This document shows, piece by piece, positions 8,757 through 17,105 of a stretch of DNA of 45,616 nt. Position 1 is the stretch's first letter. Every line of letters begins with the position of its first letter. Made by a program: the position numbers and the translations under genes. The notes below the pieces were generated by a model. It made no database searches. It was not told the DNA's origin and saw only the letters and a program-made list of their open reading frames with translations. Source of the DNA: an uncultured Sphingopyxis sp. (lineage in GTDB: Bacteria; Pseudomonadota; Alphaproteobacteria; Sphingomonadales; Sphingomonadaceae); contig CALMYE010000209.1 in the NCBI GenBank assembly GCA_937873425.1, forward strand, positions 1 to 45,616, given 5' to 3'.

Positions 8757-10075
8757 ATATCGTCGGAGGACAGATATTCGGCGACGTCCATCTCGCCCTC
8801 CCAGCGCGCGATCGCGGTCGCGATCGACAGGTCGGAGGTGACGTTGGGGACGGTGCGGATCATGTCGAGGATGCGGTCGAAGGGCAGGACGAAGCCGACG
8901 ACGATCGCCGTTTGCTCGGGGGTGATGCCGATCGCGTTGAGCACCGCGGCGAGCACGAACAGCGATCCCGACGGCACCGGCGCGACGCCCATCGCGACGA
9001 TGGTGGTGGTCCCGGCGATCACCAGATAGTCGGCCAGCGTCAGCTGCACGCCGAACGCCTGCGCCGCGAACAGCGTCAGCATCGCGACATACATGGCCGC
9101 GCCGTCCATGCCGATCGTCGCGCCCAAGGGCAGCACGGTCGAGGCGATGGGCGGCGAGACGCCGAGATTGCGCTCGGCGACGCGGATCGCGACGGGCAGC
9201 GTCGCGCTCGACGACGAGGTGGAAAAGCCCACCATGATCGCGTCGGCGATGCCGCGGAAGAAGGGCAGCGGCGGCAGCCAGGCGAGCAGCCGGACGACGA
9301 TGCCGCCGTGGATCACCAGCGTCACGATGATCGACCCGACCAGCACGCACAGGCCGAGCTTGAGGATCGCGAGGAAGCTCGCCAGCCCGCTCGTCCCCAT
9401 CACCACCGCGATCAGCGCGAAGACGCCGAAGGGGGCGGTTTCCATGACGAAGCCGACGATGCGCAGCATCACCTCCGACCCGCTGGCGAGCAGGCGGCGG
9501 ACCGGTTCGGCCTCCTTGCCCGCCGCGATCACGCCTGCGCCGATCAGCACGGCGAAGAAGATCACCGACAGCGTCGCGCCGTTCGCCATCGCGCCGATCG
9601 GATTGTCGGGGATGATCTCGATGAACATGCGCGCCGGGTCCTGCGGCGTCGCCACCGCGCGCGGCACCGCGTCGGCGAAGCTCGCCCCGGCACCGGGCGC
9701 GATCAGCGTCGCGACGATCAGCCCGGTGGTCACCGCGAGCGCGGTGGTGAAGACATACATGCCCAGCGTCTTCACGCCGATGCTGCCGAGCCGTTTGGGA
9801 TCGGCAAGCGCCGCGACCCCCGACGCGATGGTCAGGAAGATCAGCGGGACGACGAGCATGCGGATCAGCCGCACGAACAGCTCGCCGATCCAGCCGATCG
9901 CCGTCGCCCCCTCACCCCAAGCATAGCCCACCGCCGCGCCGAGCACGAGCGCGCCGAGGATGCGTTTCCAGAGGGCGATGCCGAACCACAGCCCCAGCGC
10001 GCGGCGCAGCGCGCCGGGCGTCTCCGGCGTGGTTTCGGGCGGCATCCCGGGCGACGGGGCGGCGTCGGTGGTCAT
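8753..10075 (-). CDS. DAACS-family Na+/H+:glutamate/aspartate-type symporter
   Basis: 440 residues. Two ATGs, at 10081 and 10075, are in frame; AGAGG ends directly at the first and stands six bases before the second, so 10075 is preferred. Hydrophobic segments run throughout. Diagnostic motifs are the serine-rich hairpin GFSTSSSSATLP, TIGMDGAAMYV where most relatives have NMDGT, and near the C-terminus LPFDRILDMIRTVPNVTSD. In the archaeal homologue GltPh the Asp of a D-x-x-R pattern holds the substrate amino group and the Arg its side-chain carboxylate; both are present here (LDMIR). That predicts an acidic amino acid, most likely glutamate or aspartate, as substrate. This fits an inner-membrane importer for glutamate released by the two downstream gamma-glutamyltransferases. 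The specificity is inference from motif comparison. Confidence 0.92.
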   Translation of the reverse strand: MTTDAAPSPGMPPETTPETPGALRRALGLWFGIALWKRILGALVLGAAVGYAWGEGATAIGWIGELFVRLIRMLVVPLIFLTIASGVAALADPKRLGSIGVKTLGMYVFTTALAVTTGLIVATLIAPGAGASFADAVPRAVATPQDPARMFIEIIPDNPIGAMANGATLSVIFFAVLIGAGVIAAGKEAEPVRRLLASGSEVMLRIVGFVMETAPFGVFALIAVVMGTSGLASFLAILKLGLCVLVGSIIVTLVIHGGIVVRLLAWLPPLPFFRGIADAIMVGFSTSSSSATLPVAIRVAERNLGVSPPIASTVLPLGATIGMDGAAMYVAMLTLFAAQAFGVQLTLADYLVIAGTTTIVAMGVAPVPSGSLFVLAAVLNAIGITPEQTAIVVGFVLPFDRILDMIRTVPNVTSDLSIATAIARWEGEMDVAEYLSSDDI

Positions 10076-10100
10076 GGTCATCCTCTAACGGTTCCGCGCG

Positions 10101-13100
10101 TCAGAAACGCTTGCTGACGGAGGCATAGAATTGGCGGCCCCGGTTGTTGTAGAGCTCGCCGAAATATCCCGTATTCTGGTCGGCGAGCGGCGCCAGCCGG
10201 TTGAAGACGTTGCGCGCGCCGATGCGGAAGCGCGTACCGTCCAGCCATCCCGATTCGGGCGTGTACTGGATATAGACGCTGTGCGACATGAAATCCTTGA
10301 CGCGCCAGCGGGTGCCGTCGGCCAGCGAGGCCGAGGTATCGGTGACCGGGCCGACATAGCTGCCGTACCAGCCCGCGCCGAACGCGCCCAGCCTCCAGCT
10401 CAGGCTCGCCGAACCGCGCCATTTCGGGCGGCCATTCTCCTCGATCAGGTTCGCCGCGCCGACGATATTGATCGTCTGGTTGATCTCGCCCGCTTCCTGC
10501 GCGTCGAGCAGCTGCTGCTGCAAGGGGCCGGGAACCTGATAGAATTCGAGCAGCCGTGCGGCGTTCACGCGCAGGTTGAAGTCGCCGATGCCGGTGTCGC
10601 GGACATTGTAATAGAGTCCGAAGTCGAGCCCGCGCACCTTGCGCGGCGTCAGGTTGGTGTAATTGTCGATCACCTGGATGACGTTGCCGACCGGGTCGAG
10701 GCCGGTGCCCGCGAAATCGAGGATCTGCTGCGCCGTCGGATCGACGCGCTCGACCAGCGGGTTCGACGATCCCTGCTGGCGCAGGAAATAGTCGAGGATC
10801 AGCGCATTGGTGTCGCCGAACAGGCCGATGACGTCCTTTTGCCGGATTTCCCAATAGTCGGTGGTGAAGGTCAGCCGGCCCGCCGAACCCAGGTTGAGCT
10901 GGAAGGTGCCGCCGATCGACAGATTTTCCGCCTTTTCGGGGCGCAGCTCCTGGCTGCCCGACCGGTTGCTGACGATCCCCTGGCTGCGCGTGCAGGCGGC
11001 GAAATTGGTGATGCGCCCGGCGCGCAGGTCGGCCTCGCAGCGAATCCAGTCGGTGCGGGTGTTCGACCGCTGGATGCCGTTTTCGAACAATTGCGGCAGG
11101 TTCGGCGCCCGGAAGCTCTGCGACCAGCTGCCGCGCAGCTGGAAGTTGGGCACCGGATACCAGGACAGCGCGATCTTGGGCTTCGCGACCGAGCCGAAAC
11201 CCTGATAGGCCTCGCCGCGGCCCGCGAGCTGCAGGTCGAGCGAGTGGATCAGCGGCACGTTCATGTCGGGCGACACGAGCGGCACCGCGAATTCCAGAAA
11301 GCCCGAAAAGACGTCGCGCGACCCCTGGCTGTCGGGGGTCGGGCTGGCGCCCATCGTGTCGCTGCCGTTGGTCGTTCCGGCGAGGGTGGTGAAGAAGATC
11401 GTGCCGTCGAGCCGGTCGTCGCGGTCGTCCTTGAACGTCTCGTGCCGGAACTCGACCCCCGCCGCCATGCCGACGCGGCCGGCGGGCAGGGTGAACAGGT
11501 CGTTCTTGCTCAGCTTGAAATCGGCGAGCGCGAGCTCGGTCGTGCTGACGCGGCCGATGTCGACCATGAAGCTGTCGATCACGCTCTGCGGATTGGGGGT
11601 CGAATCGAGCCGGCCGGGGTTGAGCGGGTCGCCGCCGTTGAACGGGTTGTAGGCGGTGGGGTCGGTGCGCGACAGCGCCTCCTGGAACAGGGTCAGCGAG
11701 ATCGTCCGCATGCTGTCGCTGGTGCGCGCCCTGGAATAGAGCGCGGCGGTGTCGAAATCGAAGCCCAGCAGCTTGCCGCGGAAGCCGGCGAGGAAGCGCG
11801 TCGTATCATTCTTGACGTCGATGATCAGCGGACCCGCGTCGACCGGGCGATAGTCGATGATCTCGATCGGCACGCCGGTGGTCGCGACGCCGCCGAGGCC
11901 CGGAATGCGGTTGGGACTGCCGACGGGGCCGAAGGGGTTCCAGTAACCGTCCACCGGAACGATGATCCGCTGGTTGGCGAGCGGCGTGTCCTGTTCGCGA
12001 TAGGAGCGGAACTTGGAGTGATACCAGCCGGCCTCGGCATAGAATTCGAGCCCCGAATCGAATTCATGGTTGAAGAAGCTGAACAGGTTGAGCCGCTGGT
12101 TGCGCCCCATGAGCGAGCGGACGTCGTTGATGTCATATTTGAGGTTGTTGTCGGTCGAGGCGGTCGACAGCGAGCTGTTGTCCCAGCAGGTGCCGGCATA
12201 GGGGGTCGGCGCGATGCAGCCCTCGTTGGTGTCGGGCTGGATGTGGAAGATACCGTTGGTGGTCAGCGCGACGCCGTTGATGTTCGACGCGGTGGTCGAG
12301 GGCGCGAAGCTGAGCGTCAGCCGCTGGAACTCGCCCCAGGTGGTGTCGACCGAAGTGTTGTCGAAATTGGCGCTGCCCTCGAACGGGGTGCCGACGACCA
12401 GCGGACGCAGGTCGGCCGAGCGCGAGTTGCGCCGTTCGCGCGCGAACAGCGGGTCGCGGTGGTTGAACGATCCGAACAGCGAGATGTTGGTCTTGCCGTC
12501 ATTGAACGTGTGCCCCGCCTCGAAGGCGACCTGATATTCCTGCTGGTCCGAATTGTCGGTCAGGCCGACCTCGCCGGTGACGCGGACGCCCCTGAAATTA
12601 TCCTTCAGCACCGTGTTGATCACGCCCGCGACCGCGTCCGAGCCATAGATGGCGGCGGCGCCGTCGAGCAGCACCTCGACGCGGCGGACGCCGAGCACGG
12701 GGATGGCGTTGGTGTTGACGCTCTGCACCGGCACCAGATTTTCCGACTGGGTGCCGGGGTGGAGCACCATGCGGCGGCCGTTGAGCAGCACCAGCGTGTT
12801 GCCGGTGCCCAGCGCGCGCAGGTTGATCGACGCGACGTCGCCGCGCGCGTCGTTGATCCCGCCCGCGTCGCGGCTTTCGTTGAAGGCGACGTCGCCCGCC
12901 TGCGGAATCGCGCGGAACAGGTCGTCGCCGCTGGTTGCGGCGATCGCGTCGATGTCGCGCTCGTCGAGCAGGGTGACGGGCAGCGATCCGGCGACGTCGG
13001 CGCCCTTGATCTGCGACCCGATAACGACGATTTCCTCCTGCGGATTGCCGTCGGCGGCATCCTGCGCCATGGCGGCGGTCGTGGTGGCGATGAGCGAAAT

Positions 13101-13142
13101 GCCGCCCATCAGGCTGAAGATACGAAGTCCCCTATTCATCAT
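10101..13142 (-). CDS. TonB-dependent outer-membrane receptor
   Basis: 1013 residues from the first of two ATGs at 13142 (GGGAAGGG upstream). Signal peptide ending TTAAMAQ. A TonB-box-like EEIVVIG follows at ~35, then the plug: LRALGTGNTLVLLNGRRMV and VEVLLDGAAAIYGSDAVAGVIN. The remainder is a beta-barrel closing with the typical C-terminal aromatic strand RQFYASVSKRF. There is no N-terminal secretin/STN domain, so no sigma/anti-sigma signalling is expected. It lies between dadA and the acidic-amino-acid symporter, 42 and 25 bases away, so it is presumably the outer-membrane entry point for the operon's substrate, which must be too large for porins. Ligand not deducible from sequence alone. 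Confidence 0.95.
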   Translation of the reverse strand: MMNRGLRIFSLMGGISLIATTTAAMAQDAADGNPQEEIVVIGSQIKGADVAGSLPVTLLDERDIDAIAATSGDDLFRAIPQAGDVAFNESRDAGGINDARGDVASINLRALGTGNTLVLLNGRRMVLHPGTQSENLVPVQSVNTNAIPVLGVRRVEVLLDGAAAIYGSDAVAGVINTVLKDNFRGVRVTGEVGLTDNSDQQEYQVAFEAGHTFNDGKTNISLFGSFNHRDPLFARERRNSRSADLRPLVVGTPFEGSANFDNTSVDTTWGEFQRLTLSFAPSTTASNINGVALTTNGIFHIQPDTNEGCIAPTPYAGTCWDNSSLSTASTDNNLKYDINDVRSLMGRNQRLNLFSFFNHEFDSGLEFYAEAGWYHSKFRSYREQDTPLANQRIIVPVDGYWNPFGPVGSPNRIPGLGGVATTGVPIEIIDYRPVDAGPLIIDVKNDTTRFLAGFRGKLLGFDFDTAALYSRARTSDSMRTISLTLFQEALSRTDPTAYNPFNGGDPLNPGRLDSTPNPQSVIDSFMVDIGRVSTTELALADFKLSKNDLFTLPAGRVGMAAGVEFRHETFKDDRDDRLDGTIFFTTLAGTTNGSDTMGASPTPDSQGSRDVFSGFLEFAVPLVSPDMNVPLIHSLDLQLAGRGEAYQGFGSVAKPKIALSWYPVPNFQLRGSWSQSFRAPNLPQLFENGIQRSNTRTDWIRCEADLRAGRITNFAACTRSQGIVSNRSGSQELRPEKAENLSIGGTFQLNLGSAGRLTFTTDYWEIRQKDVIGLFGDTNALILDYFLRQQGSSNPLVERVDPTAQQILDFAGTGLDPVGNVIQVIDNYTNLTPRKVRGLDFGLYYNVRDTGIGDFNLRVNAARLLEFYQVPGPLQQQLLDAQEAGEINQTINIVGAANLIEENGRPKWRGSASLSWRLGAFGAGWYGSYVGPVTDTSASLADGTRWRVKDFMSHSVYIQYTPESGWLDGTRFRIGARNVFNRLAPLADQNTGYFGELYNNRGRQFYASVSKRF

Positions 13143-13184
13143 TTTGCCCTTCCCTGGGTTGAAACCAAAAATCGACGGAGCCTG

Positions 13185-14438
13185 TCAGCTCTCTCCCTCC
13201 ACGATGGCGGCGACGCGTTCGGCCGAACCGGCGGCATAGGTCCAGCCCAGCGCGCCATGCCCGGTGTTGGCGATCACCCCGGGGGCGATCGTCCGCGTGA
13301 TCGGCAGCGAATCGGGGGTCATCGGCCGGAGGCCGGCCCAGCTCGATTCGATCGCGTCATAGTCGGCGGCGTCGGGCAGCGCGGCGCGCGCGCTGCCTAC
13401 CAGCGCCGCGAGGCGGGCCGGCTCGACATTCGTATCGCCGCGGCCGAGATCGGCAAGCCCGGCGATGCGCATCCGGCCGCCGAGCCGCGCGAAGACGACG
13501 CGGCCCGCGGCGTCGGTGACGCTGACCGTCGGCGCGGCGCTGCCCGGCGGCGCGGTGACCGAATAGCCCTTCATCGGCTGGATCGGCAGGCGGGCGCCGA
13601 TCCCGCGCGCGAGGCCGACCGAGCCGAGGCCCGCGCACAGGATGATGCGGTCGGCGGGCAGGCGTGTGCCGCGCGCGGTGACGATCGCCGGGCGCTCGCC
13701 GCCGGTGTCGATCCGCTCGATCTCGATGCCGCAGCGCATCCGCGCCCCGCTTGCGGCGAGCGCCGCCTGCGCGCCGGTGCAGAAGAGATAGGGATCGCCG
13801 ACTTCCTCGCCCGGTGTGTGTATCGCGCCGGCGATTTCCCCGCGGATCGCGGCGAGCGTCGGCTCGACCGCGACCGCGCCGTCGGCGTCGAGGACGATCT
13901 GCTCGGCGCCGCCCGCCGCCTTGTCGGCGGCGATCGCCCGCGCCGCGGCGAAGCTCGCGGCCGAGCGATAGAGGATGATCTTGCCCGGGGTTTCGTGCGC
14001 GAAGTCGATGCGGTGCCGCCGCGCGAGCGCGTGGAGCGCGCGCCGCGACTGGAGCGCGAGCGCGAGGCCCGCGAGCGTGTTGCGGCGAAAGCGGCCGGCG
14101 CTGCCGTTCTTCAGAAAGGCCAGGCCCCAGCGCAGGAAATCGGGATCGAGGCTGGGGTGGAAGCGGAAGGCGGGATCGCGGGCGAGCCACAGGCGGGGGA
14201 ATTGGGCGAGCGTCGCCGGGCTCGCGAGCGCATCGGTATAGGCATAGCTCAATTGCGCGCCATTGGCGAAGGAGGTGCCGCGGCCCGCCTCTTCGGCGCC
14301 GTCGACGACGGTGACGCGGTGGCCGCGGTCGGCGAGCGTGAGCGCGGTCGCCATGCCGACGACGCCGGCGCCGATCACGATCAGCTCCTGCGGCCGCGCC
14401 GCCGTCACCGCTTCGCCAAGGCGTAGTTCTGCCCGCAT
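13185..14438 (-). CDS. dadA: DadA-family D-amino-acid dehydrogenase (FAD)
   Basis: 417 residues from the ATG at 14438; an upstream ATG at 14546 would add 36 low-complexity residues before the fold and lacks a Shine-Dalgarno. The N-terminus holds the FAD-binding Rossmann motif IVIGAGVVGMATALTLADRG with VTVVDG, then GTSFANGAQLSYAYTDALASP. Later blocks are PMKGYSVTAPP and the C-terminal GHGALGWTYAAGSAERVAAIV, which are characteristic of the small subunit DadA and of related D-amino-acid dehydrogenases. It oxidatively deaminates D-amino acids to 2-oxo acids, passing electrons to the respiratory chain at the inner membrane. As first gene of an operon with gamma-glutamyltransferases and a glutamate-type carrier, D-glutamate is a possible substrate. 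A related glycine/sarcosine or hydroxyproline oxidase role is not excluded. Confidence 0.88.
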   Translation of the reverse strand: MRAELRLGEAVTAARPQELIVIGAGVVGMATALTLADRGHRVTVVDGAEEAGRGTSFANGAQLSYAYTDALASPATLAQFPRLWLARDPAFRFHPSLDPDFLRWGLAFLKNGSAGRFRRNTLAGLALALQSRRALHALARRHRIDFAHETPGKIILYRSAASFAAARAIAADKAAGGAEQIVLDADGAVAVEPTLAAIRGEIAGAIHTPGEEVGDPYLFCTGAQAALAASGARMRCGIEIERIDTGGERPAIVTARGTRLPADRIILCAGLGSVGLARGIGARLPIQPMKGYSVTAPPGSAAPTVSVTDAAGRVVFARLGGRMRIAGLADLGRGDTNVEPARLAALVGSARAALPDAADYDAIESSWAGLRPMTPDSLPITRTIAPGVIANTGHGALGWTYAAGSAERVAAIVEGES

Positions 14439-14606
14439 ATGTCGACCCGATCCCCCAGAGGTCGGACCCGGGGTCTTGGTGCCGGTATCCTCCTCTTTGG
14501 CGGCAAGATTATCGAGCCGTCCCGGCCCGCAAAGCCGCAATTTCATCGGAGCGCTATAGCCTTGGGTTATGGGGTGCGGGCCGCGTGCCGGCGTGCCGGC
14601 GGACGA

Positions 14607-15017
14607 TCAGTCCGCGGCGATGCGCCGCGCGGTGTCCTTCACCAGCGCGATCATGTTGGGGACGCCCTGCGTCCGGTTCGACGACAGCTGGCGCGTCAGC
14701 TCGAAGGGAGCGAGCGCGGCGGCGATGTCCATGTCCGCGACCTCGGCCGCCGGCTTGTCCTGCACCGCGCTCAGCACCAGCGCGACGATGCCCTTGGTGA
14801 TCGCGGCATTGCTGTCGGCAAGGAAGTGGAGGCGCCCGTCGTCCCGCGGCACCGGATAGACCCAGACGCTCGCCGAGCAGCCGCGCACAAGCGTCGCGTC
14901 GGTCTTGAGCGCGCCGGGCATCGGTTCCAGTTCGCGCCCGAGCTCGATCAGCAGGCGATAGCGGTCGTCGCCGTCGAGGAAATCATATTCTTCGAAAATG
15001 TCGGAGAGGCTGCGCAT
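14607..15017 (-). CDS. sufE: SufE-family cysteine-desulfurase activator
   Basis: 136 residues from the ATG at 15017 (MRSLSDIFEEYDFLDGDDRY), the length normal for SufE. An upstream ATG at 15131 would add 38 residues that start inside an inverted repeat, so I reject it. The Cys in LVRGCSASVWVYP matches the SufE active-site cysteine that accepts the persulfide sulfur from SufS, and the C-terminal GLxxxLSxxRxxGxPNM-type block appears as LTRQLSSNRTQGVPNM. It should act in cytosolic Fe-S cluster assembly. No other suf gene is in the window. It is separated from the small psp-cluster genes by a 27-bp inverted repeat, so it probably has its own transcript. No strong Shine-Dalgarno is visible. Confidence 0.9.
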   Translation of the reverse strand: MRSLSDIFEEYDFLDGDDRYRLLIELGRELEPMPGALKTDATLVRGCSASVWVYPVPRDDGRLHFLADSNAAITKGIVALVLSAVQDKPAAEVADMDIAAALAPFELTRQLSSNRTQGVPNMIALVKDTARRIAAD

Positions 15018-15073
15018 GGGGTGCGCCAGTGGCAGATTTGCGGGGCGGTGGGAAGGGGGCGTTCCAGAGAATT

Positions 15074-15182
15074 CCGCATCCCCGAGCGAAGACGAGGGGC
15101 TCGTTCGAGCGAAGCGAGAACCGCTTGTCAAACCGCCTCGCCTTCGCTCGGCATGGCCCCTCGTCTTCGCTCGGGGATGCGG
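15074..15182. repeat. Inverted repeat (CGAGCGAAGACGAGG family)
   Basis: Perfect 27-bp arms at 15074-15100 and 15156-15182 face each other across 55 bases; the core is CCCCGAGCGAAGACGAGGGGC. The spacer itself contains TTCGAGCGAAGCGAGAA, a part copy of the same motif. It follows the last gene of the expanded psp operon and could form its 3' end. The arms also produce false short frames running into sufE. Confidence 0.8.
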
Positions 15183-15198
15183 GAGTGTTGGATACCCG

Positions 15199-15450
15199 TT
15201 ACAGATCGACGCCCGCCGCGATCGCTTCCAGCTTGCGCAGCCGTTCCTTGAGGTCGGCGATCTCGATGCGCGAGCCCGCGTGCGGGACGTGCGCGTCGTG
15301 CCCTGCGGCGACCGCGGCCTGGCCGGCGGCGAGTTCGTCGCGCTTGAGCTGTATCCAGTCGCGCCAGCCGCGCAGCGCGACCAGGCTGACGATGGTCAGC
15401 GCGCTCAATGCGACCGCGGCGGCGGTGAGGTCGGGAGTGAGGAAGGCCAT
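15199..15450 (-). CDS. Small membrane/coiled-coil protein, last of psp cluster (PB5)
   Basis: 83 residues from the ATG at 15450, preceded by AAAGGAG. One transmembrane helix (about 7-27, TAAAVALSALTIVSLVALRG), then a charged segment and a short predicted coiled coil ending IEIADLKERLRKLEAIAAGVDL. The topology, an N-terminal membrane anchor with a cytosolic helix, is that of PspB. The C-terminal LKERLRKLEAI resembles the start of the module shared by its four neighbours, but the EI-x-x-LR ending is lost. It stands 23 bases from the next gene upstream. Function unknown; a PspB-like partner of PspA or PspC is inferred from context. Possibly a decayed or diverged member of the set. Confidence 0.75.
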   Translation of the reverse strand: MAFLTPDLTAAAVALSALTIVSLVALRGWRDWIQLKRDELAAGQAAVAAGHDAHVPHAGSRIEIADLKERLRKLEAIAAGVDL

Positions 15451-15473
15451 GAGCGTTGCTCCTTTGCCGGCGT

Positions 15474-15734
15474 TCAGATCTTGCTGCGGTCGCGCAGGCT
15501 TTCGATCTCCTGATCGAGGCTGACCGCGCGGTTGTTGTCGGTGGCGATGCGTTCGAGCACCTGGATGCGCTCCTTGAGCGCGCGGATCTCGGTCTGCAGC
15601 GCCTTGGTCTCGGCGTCGTTGCCGGCGACATAGTCATGGCCGTGAGCGTCGCGGCGAATCCCGTGCTTGGCGCGGATAATGCTGCCGATCGTCACGATGA
15701 GGACGATGCCGATGACCATTTCAAACGGGCCCAT
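15474..15734 (-). CDS. PspB-like small membrane/coiled-coil protein (PB4)
   Basis: 86 residues, ATG at 15734 with AAAGGAT upstream. Transmembrane helix at about 4-20 (FEMVIGIVLIVTIGSII), followed at once by RAKHG, a motif also seen after the membrane helix of PB1 and PB2. The cytosolic part ends in the shared module: LKERIQVLERIATD, then EIESLR before a short tail. PspB in other bacteria is a one-helix inner-membrane protein with a cytosolic coiled coil that works with PspC to recruit PspA. A similar role is inferred for this one; no catalytic features. Gaps to neighbours are 36 and 23 bases. Confidence 0.82.
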   Translation of the reverse strand: MGPFEMVIGIVLIVTIGSIIRAKHGIRRDAHGHDYVAGNDAETKALQTEIRALKERIQVLERIATDNNRAVSLDQEIESLRDRSKI

Positions 15735-15770
15735 GGGGAAGATCCTTTCTGCGTGTCTCTTGTCGTTCGT

Positions 15771-16034
15771 TCAGTTGAGCGGCGCGTCGCGCAGCTTTTC
15801 GATCTCGTCGGCGACGTCGATGCCCTTGTCGGTCACGATGCGTTCGAGGACGCGCACGCGCTGTTCGAGCCGTTCGGTGTGCGCCGCATATTGCGCCGCC
15901 TTCTCGGCCGTTTCGTTGGTGATCGCCTTGAGCTGCCGTTCCTTGAACTTCAGGTGGCGCTCATAGGCGGCGTAGCCGATGCCGAGGATGATCGGCAGCC
16001 CGACCACGATGAAGACGATCAGGGTTGCGCTCAT
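15771..16034 (-). CDS. PspB-like small membrane/coiled-coil protein (PB3)
   Basis: 87 residues from the ATG at 16034 (AAGGGA upstream). Transmembrane helix ~4-22 (TLIVFIVVGLPIILGIGYA), basic stretch ERHLKFKERQLKA, an alanine-rich helix, and the module LEQRVRVLERIVTDKG followed by DEIEKLR. Of the extra genes this one most resembles ordinary PspB in layout. It lies 13 bases after the next gene upstream, so the transcript is shared. The name PspB would be tempting, but the gene directly after pspA is a better positional pspB. Confidence 0.84.
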   Translation of the reverse strand: MSATLIVFIVVGLPIILGIGYAAYERHLKFKERQLKAITNETAEKAAQYAAHTERLEQRVRVLERIVTDKGIDVADEIEKLRDAPLN

Positions 16035-16047
16035 GCTCTTCGTCCCT

Positions 16048-16365
16048 TCAGTTCGCCGGGCGCCGCAGCGCCTCGATCTCGTGGCTCAGCCGGTGGCCCT
16101 CGTCGGTGACGATGCGTTCGATCACCGCGAGCCGGTCCTTGACCGAGCCGAGCTCGGCGCGCAGCTGGGCGTTTTCCTGGCTGATCAGCTTGACGCGCTC
16201 CATCGCCTCGTCGCTGGTCTTCGGATAGATCGCCTTGCCCCAGCTGTTTTCCAGCGGATAGCCGTGCTTGATGCGCAGCCAGGTGGTGAAGACCCAGCCG
16301 GCGACACCGAAGATGCCGATGATCGCTGCGGTGGGAGCGAGGGCCTGCAGGACGTCGAGATTCAT
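16048..16365 (-). CDS. PspB-like small membrane/coiled-coil protein (PB2)
   Basis: 105 residues, ATG at 16365. Transmembrane helix ~10-30, then FTTWLRIKHGYPLENSWGKA, matching PB1 closely (FTTWIRAKHGYPVENEWGGT). A heptad-like region with Gln/Glu/Leu follows and ends in KDRLAVIERIVTDEGH with EIEALR close to the C-terminus. PB1 and PB2 therefore form a closer pair, probably from duplication, with a conserved segment right at the membrane face. Role inferred as for PspB. No known enzymatic residues. Confidence 0.83.
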   Translation of the reverse strand: MNLDVLQALAPTAAIIGIFGVAGWVFTTWLRIKHGYPLENSWGKAIYPKTSDEAMERVKLISQENAQLRAELGSVKDRLAVIERIVTDEGHRLSHEIEALRRPAN

Positions 16366-16394
16366 TGTCTTTATCCTATGTTCGTTCGATCGGC

Positions 16395-16694
16395 TCAGCG
16401 CAGCTGGTCGATCTGGTCGGCGAGCTGCGCGGCCTGGCCGTGGTTTTCGGTGGCGATGCGCTCGAGCACCGCGATCCGCTCCTCCAGCCGGCCGATCTGG
16501 CCCGCGAGCTTGGCATTGTCGCCTTCGAGCAGCTTGATTTTTCGATCAGCGTCGGGGTCGGTTCGATGAACCGTGCCGCCCCATTCATTCTCCACCGGAT
16601 AGCCGTGCTTGGCGCGAATCCAGGTGGTGAACATCCAGCCCATCACCGACAGGGCGATGATGGCGATGACGAAGTTCGGACCGGCGAAGTTCAT
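16395..16694 (-). CDS. PspB-like small membrane/coiled-coil protein (PB1)
   Basis: 99 residues from the ATG at 16694, with AGGGAG placed 7 bases upstream; the longer open frame from 17057 only shadows pspC. Transmembrane helix ~5-22 (GPNFVIAIIALSVMGWMF), then TTWIRAKHGYPVENEWGG, then a coiled coil (IKLLEGDNAKLAGQIGRLEE) ending in RIAVLERIATENHG and DQIDQLR at the very C-terminus. It follows pspC by 29 bases. The closest relative in the window is PB2. A membrane-bound adaptor in the Psp response is the simplest reading. Confidence 0.84.
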   Translation of the reverse strand: MNFAGPNFVIAIIALSVMGWMFTTWIRAKHGYPVENEWGGTVHRTDPDADRKIKLLEGDNAKLAGQIGRLEERIAVLERIATENHGQAAQLADQIDQLR

Positions 16695-16723
16695 GTGGCG
16701 TCTCCCTGTTGCCGAAAGCCCGT

Positions 16724-17104
16724 TCAGCGCAGCGCGTCGATCTCGTCGGCGAGCCGGCGGTTGTGGCTGGTGTAATATTGCTCGATGTCGGCGAGCCGGC
16801 GGTCGATGTCGCGGAAGCGCGAGCGGATGTCGCGGGTCGAGGCGCTGGGGTTCGACCGCACACCCTGCCAGAATTTCGCCTCCTCGTTCGAGCCGTAGAG
16901 CGCGAAGGGCTTGGGCGTTCCCATCCAGGCGACCAGCCAATAGGCGATCAGCGTCCAGGGAAAGCCGCCCATCAGCGTGATCAGCACCGCGCCGACGCGG
17001 ACCCACAGGACGTCGACGCCGGTATAATCCGCGATTCCCGCGCACACGCCGCTCCATTTGGCGTTCTGCTTGTCGAGGTAGAATTTGGTGCGGGTGGCAG
17101 ACAT
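16724..17104 (-). CDS. pspC: Phage shock protein C, with C-terminal coiled-coil module
   Basis: 126 residues, ATG at 17104 one base after the pspB stop. The PspC domain occupies ~5-65: KFYLDKQNAKWSGVCAGIADYTGVD and VLWVRVGAVLITLMGG followed by a membrane segment around WTLIAYWLVAWMG. The last ~45 residues are a helical extension, STRDIRSRFRDIDRRLADIE, closing with DEIDALR, the same ending as in the small PspB-like genes downstream. PspC is the inner-membrane sensor that, with PspB, relieves PspA's inhibition of PspF on envelope stress. The shared C-terminal module suggests that PspC and the PspB-like proteins pair with one another, or all bind PspA, through it. Confidence 0.93.
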   Translation of the reverse strand: MSATRTKFYLDKQNAKWSGVCAGIADYTGVDVLWVRVGAVLITLMGGFPWTLIAYWLVAWMGTPKPFALYGSNEEAKFWQGVRSNPSASTRDIRSRFRDIDRRLADIEQYYTSHNRRLADEIDALR

Positions 17105-17105
17105 C

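Noticed and set aside
10131-14426. Very long + strand open frame (over 1400 codons) opposite the TonB receptor and dadA
   Set aside because: It is the antisense shadow of two well-supported genes, caused by high GC content; its composition is Arg/Ala/Asp-rich with no family motif and no Shine-Dalgarno.
15074-15182. Inverted repeat as ends of an insertion sequence
   Set aside because: Only 55 bases lie between the arms, with no coding capacity and no target duplication visible; it is a small dispersed repeat.
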